Below are positions 34,969 to 45,400 of a stretch of 51,290 nt of DNA, piece after piece. Source of the stretch: Bacteroidales bacterium. GTDB lineage: Bacteria > Bacteroidota > Bacteroidia > Bacteroidales > M50B96. The position numbers and the translations under genes were made by a program. The notes under the pieces were generated by a model. That model saw only the letters and a list, made by a program, of their open reading frames with translations. It ran no database searches and had not been told where the DNA came from. The first letter of the stretch is position 1. Each line of letters begins with the position of its first letter. The stretch lies in the NCBI GenBank assembly GCA_021740905.1, contig JAIOYV010000050.1, forward strand, positions 1 to 51,290. Direction: 5' to 3'.

Positions 34969-36384
34969 TTAGTGCTTCTCGCAAATAGAGTATTCCCACG
35001 GCCCTAGCGACATCCCAATTTCATCCACAATCTCGAAGCTTTTGCCGGTAAATACATCGGTGTATTTGTCGCAATAGCATTTCTCGTTGAAGGTGAATTT
35101 TTGCTCTGTTGGCGACAGGTTGATGACAACGAAAACTTTGTCGGCCCCTTTCTCGCGCAAAAAGGCAAATATGCTTGAACCAGCACTTGTACCGATTCGT
35201 TTCATCGGGCCGCCAAATTGGCCATTCCAAAGTGCCTGGTTGTTTTTCTTTAGCTTGAAAAGGGTTTTGTAGAGTATGCCCATTTCGTGCTCCTTCCAAT
35301 CGATTTCATCTTTATCAAAAAAGGAAAGCCTTTTGTCTAGTCCCGCTTCCTGTCCGCTATAAATCAAAGGCATTCCAGGAACAGTTGCCGACAACACAGC
35401 CATTGCAGGTGTTGCATCGCCCATTCGCTCCCAAATAGTCCCGTTCCATGAATTCTCATCATGGTTCGTGATAAAATTCATGCGGATAGCGTAGGGTGGA
35501 TATTCTTTCGTTGGATGAACAATAAAGCTATCGAGATCGGTGACATTTTTCTTGCCCTGGGCAATTTCGTTCATCAGGTGATGCAGGTCCCAGGCATAGT
35601 CCATGTTAAAGGCTTTCTCCAGAAGTGCAGGGTCTTCCCATTCAGCCAACATAAAAACAGGTTTTATTGAATCGAGCCGGAAACGGGTGTCGTTCCAAAA
35701 ATCCAAAGGGACCATGCCAGCCACATCGCAACGGAATCCATCCACATCGAATTCCTTTACCCAGTAAGCCAGGGCTTCGCTCATGTAGTTTCGCAATTCG
35801 GGATTGTCATAATTCAGGTCGGCCACATCGCTCCAATCTTCCACTGGTGTTGTGATAACACCAACCGAATCTCTGGTGTACCAATCGGGGTGTTCATCTA
35901 TCAGGGAATTGTCCCAGGATGTATGGTTTGCCACCCAGTCGAGGATCACATACATCCCCATTGAGTGAGCCTTAATCACGAGAGCTTTAAAGTCTTCTTT
36001 GGTGCCATAATCCGGGTTCACGTCTTTGTAATCCTTTACGGCATAATAACTTCCCAGTGTACCTTTCCTATTTTTCTCGCCTACCGGGAAAATGGGCATA
36101 AGCCATAGAATGTCGGCCCCAAGTTCTTGCAAGCGGGGCAGGTGATTTTCAAATGCTTTGAAATTTCCTTCAGGTGTATATTGGCGGATATTCACCTCGT
36201 AGATGGATGCGCTTTTTGCCCACTCGGGCAGAACAGGACCTTTTGCAACAAGGCTGTCGGCATCGCCTGTGTTATTTTCAGAAGTTTTCGAAGATCGCTT
36301 GCAAGCTGAAAAAGCAATTAAAAGGGTTGCGAAAACGATTGCAACAATGTTTCGCAAAGTCGAAGAAATTAAATTGTGCCTCAT
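34969..36384 (-). CDS. GH13 alpha-amylase-family lipoprotein
   Basis: 471 residues. The leader ends in the lipobox AFSAC, so the enzyme is probably a lipid-anchored envelope protein. The GH13 catalytic barrel shows 'LGADILWLMPIFPVGEKNR', 'YVILDWVANHTSWDN', the nucleophile Asp in 'DVDGFRCDVAGMV', the acid/base Glu in 'FMLAEWEDPALL', and 'MNFITNHDENSW' with the transition-state Asp. A C-terminal beta domain ends 'LGPWEYSICEKH'. Alpha-1,4-glucan hydrolysis or transfer is expected; exact specificity cannot be read by eye. The ATG at 36384 is preferred; the frame extends nine codons further. It is not next to susC/susD genes. Confidence 0.92.
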   Translation of the reverse strand: MRHNLISSTLRNIVAIVFATLLIAFSACKRSSKTSENNTGDADSLVAKGPVLPEWAKSASIYEVNIRQYTPEGNFKAFENHLPRLQELGADILWLMPIFPVGEKNRKGTLGSYYAVKDYKDVNPDYGTKEDFKALVIKAHSMGMYVILDWVANHTSWDNSLIDEHPDWYTRDSVGVITTPVEDWSDVADLNYDNPELRNYMSEALAYWVKEFDVDGFRCDVAGMVPLDFWNDTRFRLDSIKPVFMLAEWEDPALLEKAFNMDYAWDLHHLMNEIAQGKKNVTDLDSFIVHPTKEYPPYAIRMNFITNHDENSWNGTIWERMGDATPAMAVLSATVPGMPLIYSGQEAGLDKRLSFFDKDEIDWKEHEMGILYKTLFKLKKNNQALWNGQFGGPMKRIGTSAGSSIFAFLREKGADKVFVVINLSPTEQKFTFNEKCYCDKYTDVFTGKSFEIVDEIGMSLGPWEYSICEKH

Positions 36385-36420
36385 GCTCTTACAATTTTTG
36401 GTTTCATCCAAAAATAGTAA

Positions 36421-36450
36421 AAAAAAAGCCCTCCAAAAAGGAAGGCTCTC
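36421..36450 (-). terminator. Rho-independent terminator of rpsT
   Basis: On the minus strand AGCCTTCC pairs with GGAGGGCT around a five-base TTTTT loop (eight pairs, one G-T), followed by a run of T. It lies about 22 bases after the rpsT stop and before the amylase gene. Confidence 0.8.
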
Positions 36451-36471
36451 AATTTTTTTTATCTTCTACAA

Positions 36472-36723
36472 TTAAAGACTATTTACAAGTTTTGTTAAAC
36501 TTGATTTAAGGTTTGAAGCTTTATTATCATGAATAATATTTTTCTTTGCAAGTTTATCAAGCATTGCAGCAACTTTAGGAAGCAATTCGGCGGCTTCTTT
36601 TTTATCCTTCAACGAACGCAAGTTTTTAATTGCATTACGGGTTGAACGTGCAAAATACTTATTACGAACCGTGCGCACATCTGTTTGACGTATCCTTTTT
36701 TCTGCTGACTTATGATTTGCCAT
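36472..36723 (-). CDS. rpsT: 30S ribosomal protein S20
   Basis: 83 residues, basic and helical, with the S20 start 'MANHKSAEKRIRQTDVRTVR' followed by 'NKYFARSTRNAIKNL' and 'IHDNKASNLKSSLTKLVNSL'. S20 is a primary 16S rRNA-binding protein that helps early 30S assembly. It lies 22 bases after tRNA-Glu on the same strand, and the two probably share the strong promoter upstream of the tRNA. Confidence 0.98.
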   Translation of the reverse strand: MANHKSAEKRIRQTDVRTVRNKYFARSTRNAIKNLRSLKDKKEAAELLPKVAAMLDKLAKKNIIHDNKASNLKSSLTKLVNSL

Positions 36724-36745
36724 TTTTTCCTTTTATTAATTTATG

Positions 36746-36817
36746 TAGTCCGTAGGGGAATCGAACCCCTGTTACCAGGATGAAAACCTGGCGTCCTAAC
36801 CCCTAGACGAACGGACC
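36746..36817 (-). tRNA. tRNA-Glu (anticodon TTC)
   Basis: 72 bases on the minus strand: acceptor stem GGTCCGT/ACGGACT, discriminator A, D arm with 'CTAGGGGTTAGG', anticodon stem CCAGG/CCTGG with loop TTTTCAT (anticodon TTC), and T arm CAGGGGTTCGATTCCCCTA. CCA is not encoded. It sits directly ahead of rpsT. Confidence 0.96.
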
Positions 36818-36837
36818 GCTTTTTAATTTTGAGCTTG

Positions 36838-36869
36838 CAAATGTATTTATCATTTTCAATTCATGCAAA
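36838..36869 (-). promoter_or_regulatory. Consensus Bacteroidota promoter for tRNA-Glu and rpsT
   Basis: On the minus strand TTTG (36866-36869), a 20-base spacer, and TACATTTG (36838-36845) match the primary-sigma consensus TTTG-N19-21-TAnnTTTG exactly. The tRNA 5' end is 21 bases downstream of the -7 box. This is the best promoter match in the window. Confidence 0.75.
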
Positions 36870-37084
36870 TATATTTTCATATTTTTTTGCAAATCATGAA
36901 AATTGTGCCAAGTAACTAAAAAACAGCATTATATGATTGAATATATAGCGTATTTATGTGCATCTTTCATTGGAGTATCTCACAATAGTGAAAAAACCAT
37001 TCAACAAAAAGGAAAAACTTCTTCGTGGGGATCAAAAATTACGTCATTACCTCCAAATAATTTCCAATAATTTCAAAAGATTTT

Positions 37085-39298
37085 TTAATTTGGCGGATAC
37101 GAAAACATTGCAGCAGAATTCATTTTTACCTGATAGCCTTTGCCGGGCTGTAAACTTCCTATTAGGTTTAGTCCATAAAATGGCCAGTATACATTACCCT
37201 GGTCATCCTTCGCTATGTGAAGCAGACCTGCTGTACCTGGAAGGCTGATCAGTGGGGCGAACATTTGTTCCACATTGCCTGGGCTTTGTCGCAAATATCC
37301 GATAATGCTCCAATTGGCCGGTAAACTCAATACCACATTTTGAGGGACAACCGCTATCCCGCTCACATCTAAATAATGGTTTCCGGTCCCTGTTAATTTT
37401 AGCTGATAGCCTTGTCCAACAATCATGTTTCCAATTCCATTAAAACCATATAAAGGCCAATATACCTGTCCTTCCCCATTTTTTGAGATGATCACCGTAT
37501 CGCCCAATGGCTGCAACACATCGGCAATATTGGGATTGTTCGATTCGATGTAGGTCGAAAAAATGCTCCATCCCGATGGAAAGGTAATAGTCTGGGTTAG
37601 TATCAAAGGGCTTTCTGTAACTTCAATTATCTCGTTGAGGATGCAGTTGGCTGCATCGACCATCCAAACCACATAAATCCCGGCAGGGATATTCGTCAGG
37701 TTTTGGCTTGTAGCCCCATTGCTCCAATAATATTGATAGGGTGCAGTGCCTCCCATCACATTCAAAAGGATTTCTCCGTTCGACCCTCCCGGCGAAGTGA
37801 CCTCGCTTACCGTGTAGTTAATGGCTATCATGCAGCCATCGTAGCCCACATAAACCGGCTTGCAAATACTGTCGGTACAGCCCGTCGAGGTAGTGATGGT
37901 AAGGCAAACAGTATTCAGTCCCCAGTTCGACAGCCAATAGGAATTGGAAGGGTTTTGAACGGATGAAGTATTGCCATCGCCAAAATTCCACGACCAGGAA
38001 GTGATACTTGCATTGCTGTTCGATTCGTCGGTGAAATGACCAACCATTATTTCGGGGATTGGTGAGCCTTCAACGAAAAAACTAAAATCGGCCTGGCAGT
38101 AATTCGTGGCTGTATCGCCCACAACCACTGTCTGGCAAGTAACATCCGAACAGCTATCCGCAGTAATTATTGTAAGGCACACATGGAACAACCCGGTTTG
38201 GTTAAACGAGTGAATTGGATTTTGCAAAGAGGAAAAGCTACCATCGCCGAAATCCCAAAACCAGGAGAGGATATTTCCAAAGGAGGAAGACTGATCGAAG
38301 AAGTCGTAACAATTGATGCAGTTCACCATCGTATCCAAAGCCCATATAAAATCAGCTTCGCAATCGGGAATAAGGTTGATATTTATTGTATCGCAATAGG
38401 TGTCAGTGCAGGAGTCGGATGTCAAAATGGTCAGGCAAACAACATACTGGGCTGGTATCATATTAAAATATCCATGCTGCGGATTTTGAAGGGTCGAAGT
38501 TGTGCCATCGCCAAAATCCCAGTACCAGGAAATAATGTTGTTCCCTGTTGATAAATCATCAAACAGAAAAATATCCATGCTCAGAGGTTGCTGCCAGCTT
38601 GTGTCGGGATAAAAGATAAAATCGGCATTACACTGTGGTGGATAATAGGCAATATTAATAGTATCACAATAAGTGTCGGTGCAGGAGTCGGATGTCAAAA
38701 TGGTCAGGCAAACAACAAACTGGGCGGGCATCAAATTGAAAAAACCGTGCTGCGGGTTTTGAAGGGTTGATGTGAAACCATCGCCAAAATCCCAGTACCA
38801 GGAAATAATGTTGTTCCCTGTTGATAAATCATCAAACAGAAATACATCCATGCTCAGAGGTTGCTGCCAGCTTGTGTCGGGATAAAAGATAAAATCGGCA
38901 TCGCATTCGGGCACGAGGCCGGTCACAGTGAATTGCTTTTGGTATGGAGGGACAAAATCGCCCACAAAAGGTCCATTTATGCTGATATTATACGATCCAG
39001 GCAAAAGTGGTCCCAAAGTAAAAGTATGGGAATATGGCACGAGAATCATTAAACCCATACCGGTACTACCAACATTGAAATGTACTTCCACCGTATTTCC
39101 GTTCATTACAAGATAGGCTCCGTAAACCACAATGTCGGTGCTCGAAAGATTGCCTGAAACCACCATTGTGATCAGATCATTTTCGGTTGGGTTTTGGGGT
39201 GAAAGGTTGATGTTTTCGACATAAAAATAAGTTTGCCCAAAACCGGGCACCGTCCAAAACATCAAAAAAAGAAGACTTAAAAAGACACATTTTTTCAT
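37085..39298 (-). CDS. Secreted PKD-repeat protein with duplicated C-terminal modules
   Basis: 737 residues with a signal peptide 'MKKCVFLSLLFLMFWTVPGF'. After an N-terminal Ig-like region come four PKD-type domains, each with a 'SWYWDFGDG' or 'SWSWNFGDG' core; the first two are nearly identical. Then follows a 'GGTAPYQYYWSNGATSQNLT' SprB-type repeat, then two related modules of about 85 residues ('GWSIFSTYIES' and 'NWSIIGYLRQS', each with 'QVYWPLYGFN'-type text). The protein stops at 'FSYPPN' without a clear T9SS sorting domain, although related modules at 48832-50535 are followed by one. Surface adhesion or binding is likely. Confidence 0.85.
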   Translation of the reverse strand: MKKCVFLSLLFLMFWTVPGFGQTYFYVENINLSPQNPTENDLITMVVSGNLSSTDIVVYGAYLVMNGNTVEVHFNVGSTGMGLMILVPYSHTFTLGPLLPGSYNISINGPFVGDFVPPYQKQFTVTGLVPECDADFIFYPDTSWQQPLSMDVFLFDDLSTGNNIISWYWDFGDGFTSTLQNPQHGFFNLMPAQFVVCLTILTSDSCTDTYCDTINIAYYPPQCNADFIFYPDTSWQQPLSMDIFLFDDLSTGNNIISWYWDFGDGTTSTLQNPQHGYFNMIPAQYVVCLTILTSDSCTDTYCDTININLIPDCEADFIWALDTMVNCINCYDFFDQSSSFGNILSWFWDFGDGSFSSLQNPIHSFNQTGLFHVCLTIITADSCSDVTCQTVVVGDTATNYCQADFSFFVEGSPIPEIMVGHFTDESNSNASITSWSWNFGDGNTSSVQNPSNSYWLSNWGLNTVCLTITTSTGCTDSICKPVYVGYDGCMIAINYTVSEVTSPGGSNGEILLNVMGGTAPYQYYWSNGATSQNLTNIPAGIYVVWMVDAANCILNEIIEVTESPLILTQTITFPSGWSIFSTYIESNNPNIADVLQPLGDTVIISKNGEGQVYWPLYGFNGIGNMIVGQGYQLKLTGTGNHYLDVSGIAVVPQNVVLSLPANWSIIGYLRQSPGNVEQMFAPLISLPGTAGLLHIAKDDQGNVYWPFYGLNLIGSLQPGKGYQVKMNSAAMFSYPPN

Positions 39299-39496
39299 GA
39301 CTAACAGGGTTTTAATTCATACTTTCAAATAACTGTGCAATCCGGGTTAAGAAATTGCGACTAAATTTACGGCTATTTGGTTGAAATTAAAAATCAGAAT
39401 ATCGCTTGACATGACTTGCTCTATTCCGAAGCCAGACTACTTTGAATAAAGGCCCCGGTTTCCGCACGAATGATCTTTTTCAATTGAAAATCCCTC

Positions 39497-39955
39497 CTAT
39501 TTCTGGACTCCTTGCTCAACATTCTTCGCCCGTTTTGAAATTTCTTCTTTAAACTGAAAATAATGTTTTTCGATGCGCTTCACATAGCCCTGGTCTTTTA
39601 TAAAATCCCTGAAAACCTTGTATAGGATATCGGCATATTTCGATTGCTCATCGCCCGTCAATGCAGGAGCTTTGTGATCGATCACCTCATCGTTTATTTC
39701 ATTGGCACCTATGAATTTGCGATAGTATTCAAAGTCTTCCCAGCCATAGCGCATGGTGGCTAATGGCGATTCTTGCCCCTGACAGGTTACTTCGATTATT
39801 ACATCCCGGCAATCACAACCTGGATCATCACAAAACAACTCGATGAAATTATAAGTACCCAGGGGCAAGGGACTTGTCTCAACATCAACAATAAGCGAAC
39901 GGTTTTCTTTAATTGCTACATCGGGCAATACATAAAACAAAGGGATGTGTGCCAT
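39497..39955 (-). CDS. Conserved-looking protein of unknown function with Cys cluster
   Basis: 152 residues starting MAHIPLFYVLPDVAIKEN, with no signal peptide. A cluster 'LFCDDPGCDCRDVIIEVTC' could bind a metal. The rest is charged and helical, with 'YGWEDFEYYRKF', 'YADILYKVFRDFIKD' and a Lys-rich end. The ATG at 39955 is chosen because upstream residues to 40021 are unlike the rest. I do not recognise the family. It is a single gene beside repeat sequence. Confidence 0.65.
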   Translation of the reverse strand: MAHIPLFYVLPDVAIKENRSLIVDVETSPLPLGTYNFIELFCDDPGCDCRDVIIEVTCQGQESPLATMRYGWEDFEYYRKFIGANEINDEVIDHKAPALTGDEQSKYADILYKVFRDFIKDQGYVKRIEKHYFQFKEEISKRAKNVEQGVQK

Positions 39956-40485
39956 AATTTGATTGAATAATTTTTGGCAAAGGTATAAAACAAGCCAGGA
40001 TGGAGAGTTGACTTTTATCATCTGTGAATCTGTGGCAGGTTATCTCATTTCAAAATAGCCAATAGATTCCTCACTACTTTACCAATGACAGTGTTTTGAA
40101 AGGGGCTGGTTGATAGTATTGTTGGGAATCACTAATGAAAAACAATAGTTGAACCCTTTCAGGGTTCTATCATCATAATGTCCGGCTACTATGCACTGCG
40201 TACATGGCTATTCATGTTTAATCCCTTCGGGACTGCATATCCGCAAAGTGGAATTACGCAAAATTGCGCAACATGGTGACGGTCAGCAAGGAAAGTGCAT
40301 TTGACTAAGGCAGAATAAAGCAAGATTATGCACTTGTGCCGAGACTTAAACGAGACCAATGGTCTTAATTTTTCACTTAGTCTCACTTGTGATAATATTT
40401 CGCTGATATGCAGTATATTGCGTAGCCTGAAATTGCTTTCATAGGTCTACTTTTGACTAATAATAATTTAAAAAAGGAGATCAAA
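39956..40485. repeat. Gap with REP-like palindromes upstream of the recombinase
   Basis: No gene is supported. GAACCCTTTCAGGGTTC at 40151-40167 is a 7-bp palindrome, and 'aatcccttcgggact' near 40221 is a second of the same class as those at 5980-6230. Further right, 'gagacttaaacgagacc' and 'ggtcttaatttttcacttagtctc' contain short direct and inverted copies of GAGAC. A TACTTTTG box at 40448-40455 could be a -7 element for the recombinase, though no -33 box fits. Confidence 0.5.
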
Positions 40486-41691
40486 ATGAGCAGCAATTTG
40501 AGAATCAACACGGCAGCCAAATTTTCAAAGAAAAATTTCGCTGGAGAAGTTCCTCTCTATCTGAGGATTACACTAAACAAGGATCGCACAGAAGTATCGT
40601 TGGGGAGATGGATATTAGGCAAAAATTGGAATCCTCGACTTAAACGGGTAGTAGGCATTGGAGCTTCAAAAATTAACAACTATCTGGAAGACGAGGTGGC
40701 ATACCTCAGAGGAATTAAGCGAGAATTTGACATTCAGGAAAACCCTTATTCAGTAGGTGATATTAAAAACAAATATCTTGGATTATCAAACAAGGGAAGC
40801 ATTAATCTTATTAAGAAATTTGAAGAATACATATCTTACATGAAAACCTTAGAAGGAAAATCATTTACCGATGGGACTATTCAGAATTACCGAAACACAT
40901 TAAAACATCTCAGGGAGTTTGTTCAAATTAAAAATCATTCATCGGACATTCCTGTAACTTTGGTGGACAATAATTTTATTCGTGAATACGATAGCTTTTT
41001 ACGTGTTCAAAAAGGACACATGCACAACACAGCCACCAAGAATTTGAAGCGATTGAAACAAATTATTAGTGATTGCCAAGCTATGGGTTCAATCTCGATA
41101 AATCCTTTTCATCGCATAAAGTTGGGGTTCAAACCAAGTAACAAGGAAGCCTTAACTGAAACTGAGTTGAGATTATTTATCAACAAAGACTTTAAACTCG
41201 AAAAATGGAATCAGGTCAATGACGTTTTCGTATTCTGTTGTTTAACCGGACTTTCGTTTGTTGACGTGAAGAATCTAAACCCTTCAAATCTTGTTGTTTT
41301 AGAGAATGGAGACCTAATAATAAAAGGTCACAGACAGAAGACCGATGAGAAATATGTTGCCTATTTATTACCCGTTGCAAAAAGGATACTTAAAAAGTAT
41401 GAGAATCACCCTGTTTGCGTTCAAAAAGGCGTATTACTTCCGGTTTTAGGTAACCAAAAGATGAATGACATTCTGAAAGAAATTTCTGCGATATTGGAAA
41501 TTGATAAGCACGTATCGTCTCACATTGCTCGCTACACATTTATCACTACTGTTGCAATATCAAATGGGATGACCCAATCCATTACTGGGGCTGTTGCCGG
41601 GCAGTCAACTCTACAAATGGTTGAAGCATATACAAAGTTAGATGAAATGGAGGTTGTAAGGCAGATGAAAATGTTGGAAGGCAAGTACTAA
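40486..41691 (+). CDS. IntDOT-like tyrosine recombinase
   Basis: 401 residues. An N-terminal arm-type region ('SLGRWILGKNWNPRL') is followed by a SAM-like core-binding domain ('IKKFEEYISYMKTLEGKS') and a catalytic domain. In the catalytic domain, the place of the first Arg reads 'CCLTGLSFVDVKNL', with Ser 257 instead of Arg, as is known for the CTnDOT integrase. Lys is in 'GHRQKTDEKY', the second box is 'SSHIARYTFITT' (His 346, Arg 349), the later His is Gln 373 in 'AGQST', and the nucleophile is Tyr 382 in 'EAYTKLDE'. An AAGGAG sequence seven bases before 40486 fixes the start, which is unusual in this window. Confidence 0.9.
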   Translation: MSSNLRINTAAKFSKKNFAGEVPLYLRITLNKDRTEVSLGRWILGKNWNPRLKRVVGIGASKINNYLEDEVAYLRGIKREFDIQENPYSVGDIKNKYLGLSNKGSINLIKKFEEYISYMKTLEGKSFTDGTIQNYRNTLKHLREFVQIKNHSSDIPVTLVDNNFIREYDSFLRVQKGHMHNTATKNLKRLKQIISDCQAMGSISINPFHRIKLGFKPSNKEALTETELRLFINKDFKLEKWNQVNDVFVFCCLTGLSFVDVKNLNPSNLVVLENGDLIIKGHRQKTDEKYVAYLLPVAKRILKKYENHPVCVQKGVLLPVLGNQKMNDILKEISAILEIDKHVSSHIARYTFITTVAISNGMTQSITGAVAGQSTLQMVEAYTKLDEMEVVRQMKMLEGKY

Positions 41692-41789
41692 TTAAAGTAC
41701 AAATCTTAATATTCAGTATTCATCTTCTGGATAAGTGAATCTAAGAAAACCCAGTTTATTAAGTAAACTCCGTCACTATTGAAAGAATT

Positions 41790-41825
41790 AAACCCATTTC
41801 TGTGCCGGAAGTGGGTTTTTCTTTT
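41790..41825 (+). terminator. Rho-independent terminator after the recombinase
   Basis: AAACCCATTTC (41790-41800) pairs with GAAGTGGGTTT (41808-41818), eleven pairs with one T-G, loop TGTGCCG, followed by a T-rich run. It ends the recombinase transcript before the RHS locus. Confidence 0.85.
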
Positions 41826-42427
41826 TTTGCACCTGTGAAATTCAAGATGGAGTACTGTCCCAGCCTCGCTAAATGGACGGAATCAATTTTACTTAAAAAT
41901 ATTTATCAATTTTAAAAAAATATTTACTCAAAAAATTTGTCATTAATTTAATTCTATTTACTTTTATATCAAATACGAAAGGAAAGAATCAACGATTATA
42001 AACATCCCGGGGCAAATTACCGGCAGAAGCTTAGGCTTCTATTTGACAGACTGACTATTTATATTTTGGGAATTTAGATTACAGATGCCCAAAAGATAAC
42101 AAAGCCAATACAAACCATTTTAAGGGAACATTAAAGCGATAAAGTACAAAGATTTGAATGAGTAAATGCCACTTGTGTAATTAATTCAATCTGAAATGAG
42201 TACAAAATGCAAATCGTTTTCAGTGATAAGGCCGGGCGATCCCCATGCTCCTGTGCATTATTATATGCTGAAACAAAGAACCACTGAAACCCTAAAACTC
42301 TGCTACCCTATTTTACTTAGAATGAACTTTGGAAAAAAAACTTTTTCTCCTCATCCAATCGCACTATCTCAATTTGTATATAGAAATGAAAAAATATTTG
42401 TAAAGGATTAATTTAATTAGAAATAAT
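41826..42427 (+). other. Gap ahead of the RHS gene with candidate promoter
   Basis: No gene is firmly supported. A reading frame of 71 codons at 42196-42411 starts with ATG but has no family look and overlaps the candidate promoter, so I leave it out. A small hairpin, AGAAGC-TTAG-GCTTCT, lies near 42025. At 42373-42400 TTTG, 18 bases, and TATTTG resemble the Bacteroidota promoter with a slightly short -7 box; the RHS ATG is 28 bases downstream. Confidence 0.45.
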
Positions 42428-45400
42428 ATGAAACAGCTTTATTCTCTGGTGTTTACTTTTCTGTTAATGATCTGTTTTGTTCATTCCCAGAATGTTTTTC
42501 AGATCGGTTCAATCCCGACTCAAACGGTTTACTTTGGCGATACATTATCATTTTCAGTATCTTGCCAAATAGCTAATGCGAATTATTCCATTAATTTAGC
42601 GAATCCTGTTGTTGGGAATATTAATTTCAACAGCCAGCTAATCACCTTCACCTACATTGGAAATGCAGGGGATAGCCAGTTTTATGTTGAGTTTGTTGCA
42701 ACTAATGGTATTGATTCTATTTCTCAATCTGTTACTATAAATCCGTTGCCAAATCTTCAACCAATACCAGGAACGATGTCGGGCTATACATACGGAAGTT
42801 TTAATGTGAATGAGGCCGGTGCTGCTGTCTATTCTGTTCCGATCACCGGATCGCCAGGCTCGGCAGGAATGGAACCCAAAATATCCTTAAATTATAGTTC
42901 ACAGGGTAAAAATGGATTGATCGGTCTTGGGTGGTCTTTTGGAGGATTATCAACTATTAGCCGGTGTCCTGCAACAAAAGCACAAGACAATTTTATTGAT
43001 GGAGTAGATTGGGACTCGAATGACCGCTTTGCCCTTGATGGAGAAAGACTCATGGCAGTTCTGGGTGGTACTTACGGAGCCGATAATACTGAATACAGGA
43101 CAGAACAAAATGTGTTTAACCGTATCCGATCATACGGAAGTGCGGGAAGTGGACCATCCTATTTTATGATGTGGTCAAAATCCGGACTAATATATGAATT
43201 TGGGAATACATCTGATTCAAAAATTGAAGTTTCAGGGGGCAGTTCATCAACTGTGATGTACTGGGCTGTGAATAAAATTACCGATACCAAAGGGAACTAT
43301 ATTACTTTTACCTATGCGGAAAACAATTTAACCGGGGAATATAAACCTGTCCTAATATCCTATACAGGGAATGCAAATGTGGGATTATTACCTTATAATA
43401 CCATAGAATTTTCGTACGAAAGCAGACCTGACACTATCGCAATTTTTAATTCGGGTGCTGTGCAAAAGCTTACTCAGCGTCTTCAACTTATCAGAACGTA
43501 CAATAACAATTCTTTGGTTCGCTCTTATACTCTTAATTATCAAAATATTGGTACAGGTTCACCTTCCCAATTAATTAGCATCACAGAATGTGGAAGCGAT
43601 GGAAATTGCTTTGACCAACCATTGATCTTTGAATGGCAACCAGCAAATTCACTCTCCTTTTCAAATTCCGCCAACCTGATTGCAACCACCGACCTGAACA
43701 ACAGCAATGCATACATCTATACCGGCGACTGGAATGGGGATGGAATCACAGATTTCATGCGCTACAACTATTCAACTGGCGACAATAAATGGTATACTAA
43801 TCAGGGCAATAATACATTTACCATTCAGGATAACTTATTGACCCCTTCTTCAATTGATGGTGGTATGGGTTTGTTCTTTGGTGATTGGAATGCTGACGGA
43901 TTTTCAGATGTAATGTGGTATAATAATACTTCTGGTGAAAACAACTGGTTTATTAATCAATATACTAATGGTAATATCGTTTTTGGGATAGCCACATACA
44001 ATACAGTTTCACCTTACTCGAATTTGGCTGGAGGAACCGGACTTTATTTCGGTGACTGGAATGGGGATGGATATACAGATGTGATGTGGTATAAAAACTC
44101 CTCCGGCGAAAATCGTTGGTACCGAAATACAATCAGTGGAAATACTATGAGTTTTACTGAGTATTCCAGTTCTATTTCGTCGGGACTGATTTCAGGCGGG
44201 ACTGCTATTTATCATGGCGATTGGAACCGGGATGGGATTACCGATGTGATGTGGTATAACAAAACTACAGGCGAGAATAAATGGTTTATCCTGTCAGGAA
44301 ACCTGACTTTTACACCTTTTAATTCACCTATTACAAATTCACAAATTTCAGGAGGAAAAGGAATCTACTTTGGTGATTGGAATGGTGACCAAATAGTAGA
44401 CCTGATGTGGTGGAATGATGCAAATGGAAGCAACACCTGGTTTGTTAACGAAGGGGATATGACGTTTAATGTACGGCAGAATTTGATCACAACTTCATCC
44501 CTCTCAGGTGGCACGCAACTATATCACAATGACCTTAATGCAGATGGCTTTACCGATGTATTGTGGTATAATAGTTCATCAGGGGCTAATAAGTGTTTCT
44601 TAAACCAGGGGTATTCACAATTTGCAGAAATTACAACCCCTCTTGCAACTTCACAAATTTCAGGGGGTACTGCATTGTTGATTGGCCATTACAACAAAGA
44701 TGACATTTCGGATATTTTCTGGTACAACAACCAAAATGGTACCAATAACTGGTTCTTCAATAATGCAGAATCATCCCGCTTTATTACCAAAATTACGAAT
44801 GGGCATGGCGTGGAAACCCTTATTACCTACAAGCAACTGATTGACAATACAATCTACACAAAAGACAACCAGGCAGTATATCCTAAAATGGATTTTCAGG
44901 GGCAATTGAATGTGGTTAACTCCTTTAGTGTTACCAATGGGTTGGGTGGCTATAACACAATATCTTACAAGTATTTCGGTGCTTTACTCGATTTACAGGG
45001 AAGAGGATTCCGGGGTTTCACCAAAATGGAAACCATTGACGAAACCAGTGGGATAAAAACCATCAATTTTTTTGAAAGAGACTATAAATACATAAGCAGC
45101 AAGCTGAAACGAACTGAACAGCGACTTGCCAATGGCACTCTGTTAAGCGAAGTTGACAACACCCTGGGATTAATGGTCTATTACAATGGTACAGTACATT
45201 ATTCGTATGTAAGTGGAAGTGTGGCAAAAAAATATGAACTCGATAACAACCTTAACTCTTACTTAATCAGCACTACGACCAACCATCAGACTTTTGATGA
45301 TTATGGAAATCTCACTATGGCCGTAGTAGATTATGGAGATGGCAATATTGACACTTCAAAGAACTTCTATACAAACCATTACGATACATGGATTTTATCA

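Noticed and set aside
36958..37084. Continuation of the PKD protein into a lost T9SS domain by frameshift
   Set aside because: All minus-strand frames after the stop were read. None gives a T9SS-like sequence, so the stop is taken as genuine.
42196..42411. 71-residue small protein ahead of the RHS gene
   Set aside because: It has no recognisable motif and no start signal, and it overlaps the candidate RHS promoter. It is kept only as a remark.
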